Positions 1 to 5,855 of a stretch of DNA of 8,811 nt are shown here, piece after piece. The stretch is from DAOUAJ01 sp034433615 (GTDB taxonomy: Bacteria; Chloroflexota; Anaerolineae; DUEN01). The notes under the pieces are model-generated. The model worked only from the letters and a program-made list of their open reading frames with translations. It was not told where the DNA came from and did not search any database. Made by a program: the position numbers and the translations under genes. The stretch covers positions 1 through 8,811 of the forward strand of contig DAOUAJ010000418.1 of assembly GCA_034433615.1 (NCBI GenBank). The letters run 5' to 3'. The number at the start of each line of letters is the position of its first letter. Position 1 is the first letter of the stretch.

Positions 1-65
1 GTAGATCACCTCCATCTACACCTGCTAGGGGGCCGCCGCATGCGCTGGCCGCCGGGATGAATGCA
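1..65. other. Left-edge non-coding segment with short palindromes
   Basis: No gene is visible here. Two symmetric elements can be seen: a perfect 6-bp hairpin (GTAGAT at 1-6 pairing with ATCTAC at 14-19, 7-nt loop), and a GC-rich near-palindrome at 31-50 in which 16 of 20 positions are symmetric around GCATGC. There is no T-tract, so neither is a convincing intrinsic terminator. The segment may be the tail of the intergenic region behind a gene outside the window. Confidence 0.35.
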
Positions 66-128
66 AGCTGTCAGCGGTCAGCTATCAGCCGTTAGCCATC
101 AGCCATTAGCTATAAGCTGATAGCTGGT
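66..128. repeat. Degenerate heptamer array, nine units, each starting AGC
   Basis: The stretch divides without remainder into nine 7-nt units, and every unit begins with AGC. The approximate consensus is AGCYRTY; the last two or three units drift from it (AGCTATA, AGCTGAT, AGCTGGT). Units near the right end are the reverse complement of those near the left, so CAGCTATCAGC (79-89) pairs perfectly with GCTGATAGCTG (116-126). The stem can extend to 73-89/116-132 with two G-U pairs. It lies directly upstream of the ribosome binding site of the GatB/YqeY gene. It resembles the short tandem heptamer repeats known from intergenic DNA of cyanobacteria and other phyla; any function is unknown. Confidence 0.8.
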
Positions 129-150
129 CGCTTATGAGGAGAGAGGGCCA

Positions 151-600
151 ATGTCACTCATAGATAGATTAAACGAAGATCTGAAGGGGGCCATGCGCGC
201 TGGCGATGAACGGCGGAAACTGGCCATCCGTTCCGCCAAAACCGCTATCCGCAACGCGGAAGTGGCGAAGATGGCGCCGCTGGACGAGAACGAAATGCTG
301 GCCGTCATCGCGAAGGAAGTCAAACAACGACGGGAATCTATTGAAGAGTTCAAGCGCGGTGGACGGCCTGACCTGGTCGCGGAAGAAGAAGCTGAGCTGG
401 CGGTGCTGGAGTCATATCTCCCGCGGCAACTGACGGCAGAGGAGATCGAATCTCGCGCGCAGGCAGTCATTGAGGAGCTGAAGGCCGTGGGCCAGGTTGA
501 TCTGGGAACCGTGATGCGCCGTATGATGGCTGACCTCAAAGGACGGGCAGATGGTCGCCTGGTCAATCAAATCGTCCGACGCTTGCTGGGCCAGAGATGA
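151..600 (+). CDS. yqeY: GatB/YqeY domain protein (stand-alone YqeY)
   Basis: Stand-alone small protein (149 aa) of the GatB/YqeY family, which is related to the C-terminal tRNA-binding tail of the GatB subunit of Asp/Glu-tRNA amidotransferase. The exact role of the stand-alone form is not settled; a tRNA-linked role is inferred from the homology. The sequence shows the family hallmarks: an N-terminal helical part (LNEDLKGAMRAGD, then IRSAKTAIRNAEV), the central KEVKQRRESIEEF block near residues 56-68, EEEAELAVLESYLPRQL near 78-94, and the C-terminal LKGRADGRLVNQIV near 129-142. Length is normal for the family. The ATG at 151 is preceded by a purine-rich GAGGAGAGAGGG stretch (136-147), a good ribosome binding site. 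In Bacillus, yqeY also lies upstream of phoH-yqfF-ybeY-dgkA, so the location fits. Confidence 0.95.
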   Translation: MSLIDRLNEDLKGAMRAGDERRKLAIRSAKTAIRNAEVAKMAPLDENEMLAVIAKEVKQRRESIEEFKRGGRPDLVAEEEAELAVLESYLPRQLTAEEIESRAQAVIEELKAVGQVDLGTVMRRMMADLKGRADGRLVNQIVRRLLGQR

Positions 601-601
601 T

Positions 602-698
602 GAGACAGGGAGATAGGGTGACACGGGGACATGGAGATTCGTCCTGTCTTCGCGTCTCGCCGTCTCCGTGTCTCCTCTTCTCCTTGTCTCCTTGTCAC
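602..698. repeat. Inverted octamer array (five purine-rich, then seven complementary pyrimidine-rich units)
   Basis: This fills most of the 126-nt gap between the YqeY-like gene and the 7TM-HD gene. Positions 602-641 are five 8-nt units related to GAGACANG (the first is GAGACAGG, the fifth GAGATTCG). After one base, 643-698 are seven 8-nt units of the opposite sense, approximately CNNGTCTC. The arms fold on each other: 618-637 pairs with 679-698 at 17 of 20 positions, and one mismatch could be a G-U pair. Start and stop codons of the neighbours lie outside the array. There is no poly-T tail, so terminator function is doubtful. Confidence 0.8.
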
Positions 699-726
699 GG
701 AACTAAGGTCGCGAATGGGGTGACGC

Positions 727-3021
727 GTGGCACAGGCTGAGTCTATCACCCATAGGGGAAGTAAGCGGTTGCGCCTGCCATATGCCATCGCCTGGTGGCA
801 GCGAATTCAACCCGTTGTTTGGGGGATGATTTTTATCATCGGCGCGTCGCTGGTGCTGCTTGTGCCGATCCCCTTGGGTCAACAGGTCGCGCTGTCCGTC
901 GGAGATGTCAGCCCGACAGATATTCGGTCGCCTCGACAGATTACCTACGAGAGCCAGGTGCTGACAGAGCAAGCACGAAATCAGGCAGCGGCAGCGGTAC
1001 TCGACGTGTATGATCCACCAGCGACGCGCGTACGGCGCGAGCAGGTCGCCCGCGCGCGGGAGATCCTGGATTTCATTGAAAGTGTGCGCCACGACGATTA
1101 TGCCAGCACAGACCAACAAATCGCCTGGATCAACGCAATCCCGGACATCACCTTACTTCCACCCACTGTTGAGCAGTTACTGACCCTGGACGAGGAATCA
1201 TGGCGACGAGTCTCCAATGAAGTGCCAACTGTGCTGGATCGGATCATGCGAGAGGAAATTCGCGAAGGCCAGCTCCAACTCTACCAACGTCGGGTCTCCG
1301 GTCTGGTCAGTCTGGACCTGACCGACGAGGAATCCGTGGTGGTGACAGGGCTGGTGCGGGCCTTGATGCGTCCCAACAGCTTTTTTAACGCTGAGCGCAC
1401 CCAGACGGAGCGCGAGGCGGCCCGCAACCGTGTGCCGCCCCAGATGCGTACTCTGGAAGCGGGAGAGATCATTCTGCGTACCGGTGACCTTGTCAGGGCA
1501 GAGGACGTGGAAGCTCTGAAAGCTTTGGGATTACAACAGGCTCGTCCTTCTCGTCTTGAAATCTTGCGAACTGTCCTCTTCGTTCTCCTGGTTTCGGCGC
1601 TGATGGGAGCATATTTGTACCGATTGATGCCGGAACTCGGGAAAGAACAGCGGTGGCCCCTTCTGCTTGTCATCGTCATGCTAAGTTTTCTCGTCCTGGC
1701 GCGCGTGCTGATCTCTGGCCACACCGTGCCTCCCTTCATTTTCCCGATGGCCGCCATGGCAATGCTGTTGGCTGCGCTGCTCGACATACGTCTCTCCATC
1801 CTGGCCACTGTGAGCCTGACCTTGTTCGCCGGTTACATGAACGATGGCTCGTTGGAACTAATGACCTATTTGCTTGTGGGCAGTCTGGTAGGCGCGTTTG
1901 TATTGGGACGAGGAGAGCGATTGGGGGCTTTCGTGCGGTCCGGCATCTTGATCACACTGACAAACATGGCTGTCCTCCTGGTGTTCAATCTGCCGTCCGA
2001 CTTGACGAATACCGTCGGCCTGATCCAACTGCTGGCCGTGGCCGTGGTGAACGGCGGACTATCTGCCAGCCTCACACTCATCAGCTTCTTCCTGCTCGGT
2101 TCCATCTTTGGTATCACCACCTCTCTCCAGTTGATGGAATTATCACGTCCTACTCATCCCCTACTGCGACAGCTTTTGCTCAAAGCTCCCGGCACCTACC
2201 ATCACACGATCCTGGTCAGCAACCTGGGCGAGCGCGCTGCCGAGGCGGTAGGTGCTGACCCTTTGCTCACTCGCGTCGGCGCCTACTACCACGACATTGG
2301 TAAGACACTACGCCCCTACTTTTTTGTGGACAACCAGACTGACGGTGTGAACCCTCATGACCGACTCGACCCGCACACCAGCGCCCAAATCATCATCAGC
2401 CACGTCAAAGATGGCCTAGAGATGGCGCGTCGGTATCGGTTACCGCTGCGTCTCCAAGATTTTATCCCCGAACATCATGGTACCACATTGGTCAGCTTCT
2501 TCTATCACAAGGCTTTAGAGCAGGCAGGCAAAGATGAAACAGTGGATGAATCGCTCTTTCGCTATCCCGGCCCGCGGCCACGCAGCAAAGAGACGGCAAT
2601 TATCATGTTGGCGGACGGTTGCGAATCCGCAGTGCGGGCTACCCGGCCGGGCTCACGCAAGGAGATTGACTCCATTGTACGCAAGCTTATCAACGCACGA
2701 CTCGCGGACGGCGAGTTAGACGAAAGCGATCTGACATTGCGCGATCTAGACCACATCCGGCAGGCCTTTGTGAAAACTCTGCAAGGGATCCATCACCCAC
2801 GCATCCAGTATCCAGAGCCGGCGCGCGCGGTAGACGAAACAGGTGTTCCTCTTGACGCGGAGAGGGCTGCCCCCATGCCGGTGCTGGTTGAACGACCTAT
2901 TTCCGTTGCAGCCGAGCCTACGGAGCCTGTCCGTCGGACTGATAGGCAAACCGGAGGTATAGAAACGGAATGGCCATCTCGAGCAGACGCAAACGGGAGC
3001 CCGGGCAGTGGTGTGGGATGA
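727..3021 (+). CDS. pgpH: 7TM-HD family membrane phosphodiesterase, PgpH/YqfF type (predicted cyclic-di-AMP hydrolase)
   Basis: Predicted membrane phosphodiesterase cleaving c-di-AMP to pApA, as shown for PgpH of Listeria; the substrate is inferred here by homology. Layout: basic cytosolic N-terminus (1-32), TM helix (~33-50), extracytoplasmic 7TMR-HDED-type domain (~55-275), a cluster of hydrophobic segments (~280-465), then a cytosolic HD domain (~475-690). Metal-site motifs are intact: HH at 492-493 in APGTYHHTILVSNL, HDIG at 522-525, H559 in SHVKDG, EHHGT at 582-586 and D630 in MLADGCESAVR. The family sequence ends near residue 696 (IQYPEP); about 68 extra Pro/charged residues follow. The GTG at 727 is the first possible start, because TGA lies two codons upstream. 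The weak SD GGGGTGA (717-723) is close. An ATG at 826 would remove the basic tail that orients TM1. It overlaps ybeY by 14 nt, so translation is probably coupled. Confidence 0.95.
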   Translation: MAQAESITHRGSKRLRLPYAIAWWQRIQPVVWGMIFIIGASLVLLVPIPLGQQVALSVGDVSPTDIRSPRQITYESQVLTEQARNQAAAAVLDVYDPPATRVRREQVARAREILDFIESVRHDDYASTDQQIAWINAIPDITLLPPTVEQLLTLDEESWRRVSNEVPTVLDRIMREEIREGQLQLYQRRVSGLVSLDLTDEESVVVTGLVRALMRPNSFFNAERTQTEREAARNRVPPQMRTLEAGEIILRTGDLVRAEDVEALKALGLQQARPSRLEILRTVLFVLLVSALMGAYLYRLMPELGKEQRWPLLLVIVMLSFLVLARVLISGHTVPPFIFPMAAMAMLLAALLDIRLSILATVSLTLFAGYMNDGSLELMTYLLVGSLVGAFVLGRGERLGAFVRSGILITLTNMAVLLVFNLPSDLTNTVGLIQLLAVAVVNGGLSASLTLISFFLLGSIFGITTSLQLMELSRPTHPLLRQLLLKAPGTYHHTILVSNLGERAAEAVGADPLLTRVGAYYHDIGKTLRPYFFVDNQTDGVNPHDRLDPHTSAQIIISHVKDGLEMARRYRLPLRLQDFIPEHHGTTLVSFFYHKALEQAGKDETVDESLFRYPGPRPRSKETAIIMLADGCESAVRATRPGSRKEIDSIVRKLINARLADGELDESDLTLRDLDHIRQAFVKTLQGIHHPRIQYPEPARAVDETGVPLDAERAAPMPVLVERPISVAAEPTEPVRRTDRQTGGIETEWPSRADANGSPGSGVG
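2995..2999 (+). promoter_or_regulatory. Ribosome binding site that supports the GTG start of ybeY
   Basis: GGGAG lies inside the end of the 7TM-HD gene, eight bases before the GTG at 3008. This is the best SD-like sequence near the possible ybeY starts. The later in-frame ATG at 3047 has only a distant AAGGA-like stretch (3021-3025) before it. Confidence 0.55.
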
Positions 3022-3493
3022 AGGATCAGAGCCCAACACACGTGTGATGGTAGACGTTAAGACAGGTCTGAGTGTGCCTTTCGATCAGGACGACCTGGCG
3101 TTGGCGGTACAGTCTGTCCTGAACGCCGAAGGTTGCTCGGAGGGGGAGATCACCGTGTTGCTCACAGACGACGCGCAGATCCGTGAACTTCATCGGGATT
3201 ATGCTGGCGTGGATGCCCCTACCGATGTCCTCTCCTTCAGCGCGCGAGAGGGTGACCCGGCTTTCATCATCGCGCCGGAAGCGGCCACCTACCTGGGCGA
3301 CATTGTGATCTCTGTGCCGTATGCGGCCCACCAGGCGGCCGAACAGGGACACTCGCTGGCGACGGAATTGCGCTTGCTTGTCGTTCACGGCACCCTTCAT
3401 CTGCTGGGATATGATCACTCGACGGAGGAAGAGCGGGCTGAGATGTGGCGACGGCAAGATTCCATCTTGAAGACATTGCCTCCCCTACCATGA
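3008..3493 (+). CDS. ybeY: Endoribonuclease YbeY (16S rRNA maturation / ribosome quality control)
   Basis: Zinc-dependent single-strand endoribonuclease of the YbeY/UPF0054 family, known in other bacteria for 16S rRNA 3' end maturation and ribosome quality control; it acts in the cytoplasm. The 161-aa product carries the zinc signature HGTLHLLGYDH at residues 127-137, with the three expected histidines H127, H131 and H137. It also has the conserved TDVLSF segment (72-77) and YLGDIVIS (95-102). Length is typical. The GTG at 3008 is preferred for its GGGAG at 2995-2999; the ATG at 3047 would remove 13 poorly conserved residues and avoid the overlap, so it cannot be excluded. The gene overlaps the 7TM-HD gene upstream by 14 nt and shares ATGA (3490-3493) with dgkA downstream, which suggests a translationally coupled operon. 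Confidence 0.95.
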   Translation: MVWDEGSEPNTRVMVDVKTGLSVPFDQDDLALAVQSVLNAEGCSEGEITVLLTDDAQIRELHRDYAGVDAPTDVLSFSAREGDPAFIIAPEAATYLGDIVISVPYAAHQAAEQGHSLATELRLLVVHGTLHLLGYDHSTEEERAEMWRRQDSILKTLPPLP

Positions 3494-3858
3494 GCAACTT
3501 AAACCGCTGGCAAAGCTTCTGCTGCGCGCTGGCTGGCCTCGTCTACGTGCTGCGCACCCAGCGTAACGCGCACATCGAGCTGGTGGCCACCGTGTTGGTG
3601 ATCGCCGCGGGGCTATGGCTGCGCGTGAGTTACCTGGAATGGGCTTTACTGGCTCTGACCATCGGCCTTGTCCTGGCAGCAGAGATGATGAACACGGCTG
3701 TAGAGCACGCAGTAGACGTGGCCACCCATGAGCAGGACCCGCTGGCGCGTATCGCCAAAGACGCCGCAGCCGCCAGCGTCCTCACCGCGGCCATCGTCGC
3801 CTTCATCATCGGAACGTTTGTTTTCGGCCCGCGCTTGTGGGCGCTGTTGCTTCATTAA
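3490..3858 (+). CDS. dgkA: Small integral membrane lipid kinase, DgkA family (diacylglycerol/undecaprenol kinase)
   Basis: Membrane kinase of 122 aa that phosphorylates diacylglycerol or, in Gram-positive relatives, undecaprenol, thereby feeding the lipid carrier for cell-wall synthesis. Which substrate applies cannot be read from the sequence; the gene neighbourhood resembles the Gram-positive type. Three hydrophobic segments are visible (~31-46, ~50-64, ~94-112). The family signature EMMNTAVEHAVD is at 65-76, with catalytic-region residues E65, N68, E72 and D76, followed by KDAAAASVL at 90-98. The ATG at 3490 is chosen because it overlaps the ybeY stop as ATGA and gives the usual family N-terminus (NRWQSFCCALAGL). 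A reading frame open from 3445 would add 15 residues that belong to ybeY coding sequence in another frame. Confidence 0.95.
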   Translation: MSNLNRWQSFCCALAGLVYVLRTQRNAHIELVATVLVIAAGLWLRVSYLEWALLALTIGLVLAAEMMNTAVEHAVDVATHEQDPLARIAKDAAAASVLTAAIVAFIIGTFVFGPRLWALLLH

Positions 3859-3865
3859 GTCTTTT

Positions 3866-3870
3866 GGAGG
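3866..3870 (+). promoter_or_regulatory. Ribosome binding site fixing the nucleoside hydrolase start
   Basis: GGAGG ends seven bases before the ATG at 3878, in the 19-nt gap behind dgkA. It decides the start against the much longer open frame reaching back to 3728 inside dgkA. Confidence 0.8.
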
Positions 3871-3877
3871 GTCAAGA

Positions 3878-4804
3878 ATGGCAACCCCCATCATCCTGGA
3901 CACAGACATCGGCTCTGATGTGGACGACGCGCTGGCGCTGGCCTTGCTGTTGGCCAGCCCTGAGGCTGAGCTGATCGGCGTGACCACCGTTTACGGCGAC
4001 GTGGCCTGCCGGGCGCGCATCGCTCAGAAGCTGTTGCACCTGGCGGGTCGCGATGATGTACCCGTCTTCCCTGGCGCTGGACAGCCAATCTCGAATCGCC
4101 CCGTATGGTGGGGCGGACACGAAGGAGAAGGGTTGCTGGAGGGCAACGAGTGGCACGCTCCTGTGCGAGGAGAGAACGCCGTAGAGTGGTTGGTGGATAC
4201 CATCATGGCGCGTCCGGGGGAAATCACCCTGGTCACCGTTGGTCCGATGACCAACGCGGCCCTTGCTCTGCACCGGGAACCGTGGCTGGCTCAAGCTGTG
4301 AAAGCGGTGGTGAGCATGGGAGGCGTGGCCCGCGTCGCGGCCAACGCACTGGACCTGCCTCCCGTTGAGCATAACATCCGTTGCGACCCGCAAGCCGCGC
4401 GAATGGTGTTTGAAGCGGGCTGGCCACTGACCATGATTGGGTTAGACGTGACCATGCGCGTCCTCGTCACCCGTGACGATGTGCGAGAGATGACAGCAGC
4501 CGGCACTCCTTTCCACGCCGCGCTGGCCCGGCTGGTGGAGCGTTGGCTTCGCTTCATCGGCCGCGACTGCACGGCTTTGCATGACCCGTTAGCGGCCGCC
4601 ACTGCCATTGGCCGTCAGTTCGTCATCTGTCAGGAGTTGCGAGTGGATGTGGAGACAGAGGGGGTGATCACCAACGGGGCTACGGTGGTACAACGTCCAT
4701 CCGAAAAAGTGCCTGCCAACGCGCGGGTGGCATTGGATGTGGACGCCGAGGCCTTTGTCCGATTTTATGTGGACAGGGTGGGCAACTTCCGTCCGACTGG
4801 CTGA
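3878..4804 (+). CDS. Inosine/uridine-preferring nucleoside hydrolase family protein
   Basis: Predicted cytosolic calcium-dependent N-ribohydrolase that splits a ribonucleoside into base and ribose (purine or pyrimidine salvage). Length is 308 aa, normal for the family. The N-terminal calcium/ribose cluster is DTDIGSDVDDALAL at residues 8-21. It is followed by VTVGPMTNAALAL (119-131), the ribose-binding segment VEHNIRCDPQAA (163-174, with E164, N166 and D170) and ALHDPLAAA (233-241), whose H235 and D236 correspond to the active-site histidine and last calcium ligand of the family. All key residues seem present, so the enzyme is probably active. Base preference cannot be told. It begins 19 nt after dgkA, so it is probably the last gene of the same operon. 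In Firmicutes a cytidine deaminase commonly occupies this place. Confidence 0.93.
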   Translation: MATPIILDTDIGSDVDDALALALLLASPEAELIGVTTVYGDVACRARIAQKLLHLAGRDDVPVFPGAGQPISNRPVWWGGHEGEGLLEGNEWHAPVRGENAVEWLVDTIMARPGEITLVTVGPMTNAALALHREPWLAQAVKAVVSMGGVARVAANALDLPPVEHNIRCDPQAARMVFEAGWPLTMIGLDVTMRVLVTRDDVREMTAAGTPFHAALARLVERWLRFIGRDCTALHDPLAAATAIGRQFVICQELRVDVETEGVITNGATVVQRPSEKVPANARVALDVDAEAFVRFYVDRVGNFRPTG

Positions 4805-4825
4805 TCTGAAGGGGAATGCACTTGG

Positions 4826-4835
4826 GACCATGGTC
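4826..4835. other. Perfect 10-bp palindrome in the gap behind the nucleoside hydrolase
   Basis: GACCATGGTC is a perfect palindrome, and TGGTC recurs at 4838-4842, so a small hairpin (4826-4830 with 4838-4842) is an alternative pairing. No T-tract follows. It could be a chance palindrome or a small protein-binding site. Confidence 0.3.
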
Positions 4836-4846
4836 GCTGGTCATGC

Positions 4847-4897
4847 GATTTTAGATTTGTGATTTTGAATTGGGTCGAAACTTCAATCGGCAATCGA
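4847..4897. repeat. Short degenerate heptamer array with inverted half
   Basis: Three 7-nt units of the type GATTTNN (4847-4867, GATTTTA first), with a decayed fourth unit at 4868-4874, are followed after nine bases by two heptamers of opposite sense, CAATCGG and CAATCGA (4884-4897). This AT-rich patch stands out from the GC-rich genes around it. It lies immediately upstream of the ribosome binding site of the LysM gene. Its layout (direct units, then complementary units) matches the arrays at 66-128 and 602-698, although the sequence differs. Confidence 0.6.
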
Positions 4898-4908
4898 AAG
4901 GGGGGTCC

Positions 4909-5709
4909 ATGCGTCGTCTGAGATATATATCTCTTGCCCTGGTTGTTTTTGCCTGCCTGGCGGTGAGTTGCACACGTAATCGCCCTAAACCAACGCCGGC
5001 GCCAACCAGTATACAGCCGTTCGTCGCCACCGCAACGCCGATGCCCACCTCAGGTCAAGTGGAGACGTCGGTTACGGTTGCAGCCGTCGAGGAAGGGGAA
5101 GGGGTGCAACCGGCAGTAGAGCTCGCCACGCCGACACCCACTTCGGCTCCGCCCGCTACTCCAGCTACTGAAGCACAGACAACAGAGTATACGGTGAAGG
5201 CCGGGGAGACGTTGTTCTCTATCGCCCAGCGCCTGGGGACAGAGGTAGAGACCTTGCGACGCTTGAACAACCTGACCAGCGACGTCATCGCTGCGGGACA
5301 GGTGTTAAAAGTGCCGGCCAGCATGGCTACGAACACTCCCCCTGCCACCCCCGCGCCTGGGCGACAGGTGGAACACATCGTCCAGCGTGGCGAGTATCTG
5401 GCTCTCATCGCCGATCGGTACGGGGTCTCGACGAATGCCATCATAAAAGCCAATAACTTACGGAACCCCAACTTCATCTACCCGGGACAAAAACTGATCA
5501 TCCCTGTGCCAGGGATCACGGTGCCGACAGCCACGCCAGCGAGCGGGGGAAGCAGGGCCACATCGGGTAAGGTACACATCGTGCGGCGTGGCGAAACATT
5601 ACAGAGCATCGCGCTGAAATACGGCGTCACGGTGAGGGAGCTGGCCGCTGCAAATGGCATCCGCAATCCCAACTTTATCTACGTCGGCCAAAAGCTGGTC
5701 ATCCCGTAG
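4909..5709 (+). CDS. Triple-LysM domain lipoprotein (cell-envelope binding)
   Basis: Predicted exported lipoprotein of 266 aa that binds peptidoglycan or other N-acetylglucosamine-containing polymers through three LysM domains. No catalytic domain is present. The N-terminus MRRLRYISLALVVFACLAVSC is a signal peptide with a lipobox ending at Cys21 (Ala at -3 is less usual). A Thr/Pro-rich linker covers ~22-90. LysM 1 is ~92-136, LysM 2 ~153-199 and LysM 3 ~221-266, ending exactly at the stop; short Thr/Pro/Ala linkers separate them. LysM 2 and 3 share RNPNFIY and GQKL-IP. The ATG at 4909 follows a G-rich AAAGGGGGG run (4897-4905); a TTG at 4870 would extend the protein through the intergenic repeat. 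It may act as a wall anchor or spore/biofilm-type surface protein, or assist a hydrolase encoded elsewhere. The 104-nt gap upstream suggests a separate transcript, but no clear promoter is seen. Confidence 0.92.
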   Translation: MRRLRYISLALVVFACLAVSCTRNRPKPTPAPTSIQPFVATATPMPTSGQVETSVTVAAVEEGEGVQPAVELATPTPTSAPPATPATEAQTTEYTVKAGETLFSIAQRLGTEVETLRRLNNLTSDVIAAGQVLKVPASMATNTPPATPAPGRQVEHIVQRGEYLALIADRYGVSTNAIIKANNLRNPNFIYPGQKLIIPVPGITVPTATPASGGSRATSGKVHIVRRGETLQSIALKYGVTVRELAAANGIRNPNFIYVGQKLVIP

Positions 5710-5855
5710 CTTGTAGTCTTCGCTTTTCAGAAGATTGACGGATCGGTCGTATACCGTCTACCAGGCGGGGCATCAGGTACACATGACGCATCGTGGGCGC
5801 TGCTCGGAAGGCAGTGCCTACCTGTCCCCTGAAGGGGCAAAGGGGGGAATTTCAA
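5710..5855 (+). other. Intergenic region between LysM and SPFH genes
   Basis: 146 nt without a convincing gene. It holds a weak hairpin right after the LysM stop (TCTTC 5717-5721 with GAAGA 5730-5734), a GACGG/CCGTC pair (5737-5741/5754-5758) and a small CCCC-TGAA-GGGG hairpin (5826-5837) just before the ribosome binding site of the SPFH gene. That hairpin could influence access to the ribosome binding site, but its four-base-pair stem is weak. A TTGACG at 5735-5740 lacks a suitably spaced -10 box. Confidence 0.4.
5841..5849 (+). promoter_or_regulatory. Ribosome binding site fixing the SPFH gene start
   Basis: AGGGGGGAA ends six bases before the ATG at 5856. It favours this ATG over an upstream in-frame GTG at 5793, whose extra 21 residues (rich in Cys, Pro and Lys) do not resemble the family and would precede a membrane segment. 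Confidence 0.75.

Noticed and set aside
4..13. GATCACCTCC resembles the 3' end of 16S rRNA
   Set aside because: The base before it is A, whereas 16S rRNA has GGATCACCTCC. Only ten bases match, the motif lies in the loop of a small hairpin, and no more of a 16S gene can be seen.
66..128. CRISPR-like array
   Set aside because: Units are 7 nt with no spacers of constant length and no cas genes are nearby, so it is a short tandem repeat.
132..566. Antisense open frame of 144 codons over the YqeY-like gene
   Set aside because: The + strand frame matches a known family over its whole length. The antisense product is Ser/Arg-rich with no recognisable motif, typical of a shadow frame in GC-rich DNA.
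1281..1808. Antisense open frame of 175 codons inside the 7TM-HD gene
   Set aside because: The product is Arg/Ser-rich and unlike any family I recognise, and it lies fully within a well-supported gene.
3445..3489. Longer N-terminus for DgkA
   Set aside because: The added residues come from the overlapping ybeY coding sequence. The ATG at 3490 forms the classical ATGA overlap and gives the normal family start.
3728..3877. 50-residue N-terminal extension of the nucleoside hydrolase
   Set aside because: It lies within dgkA in another frame and is Ser/Pro/Arg-rich. GGAGG at 3866-3870 marks the ATG at 3878, and the calcium-binding motif then falls at the expected residue 8.
5716..5735. Intrinsic terminator behind the LysM gene
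   Set aside because: The stem has only five AT-rich pairs with an 8-nt loop and no following T-run.
5735..5763. Promoter for the SPFH gene beginning with TTGACG
   Set aside because: No -10-like hexamer occurs at 16-19 nt spacing; the nearest AT-rich bases (TATA at 5750) are only nine bases away.
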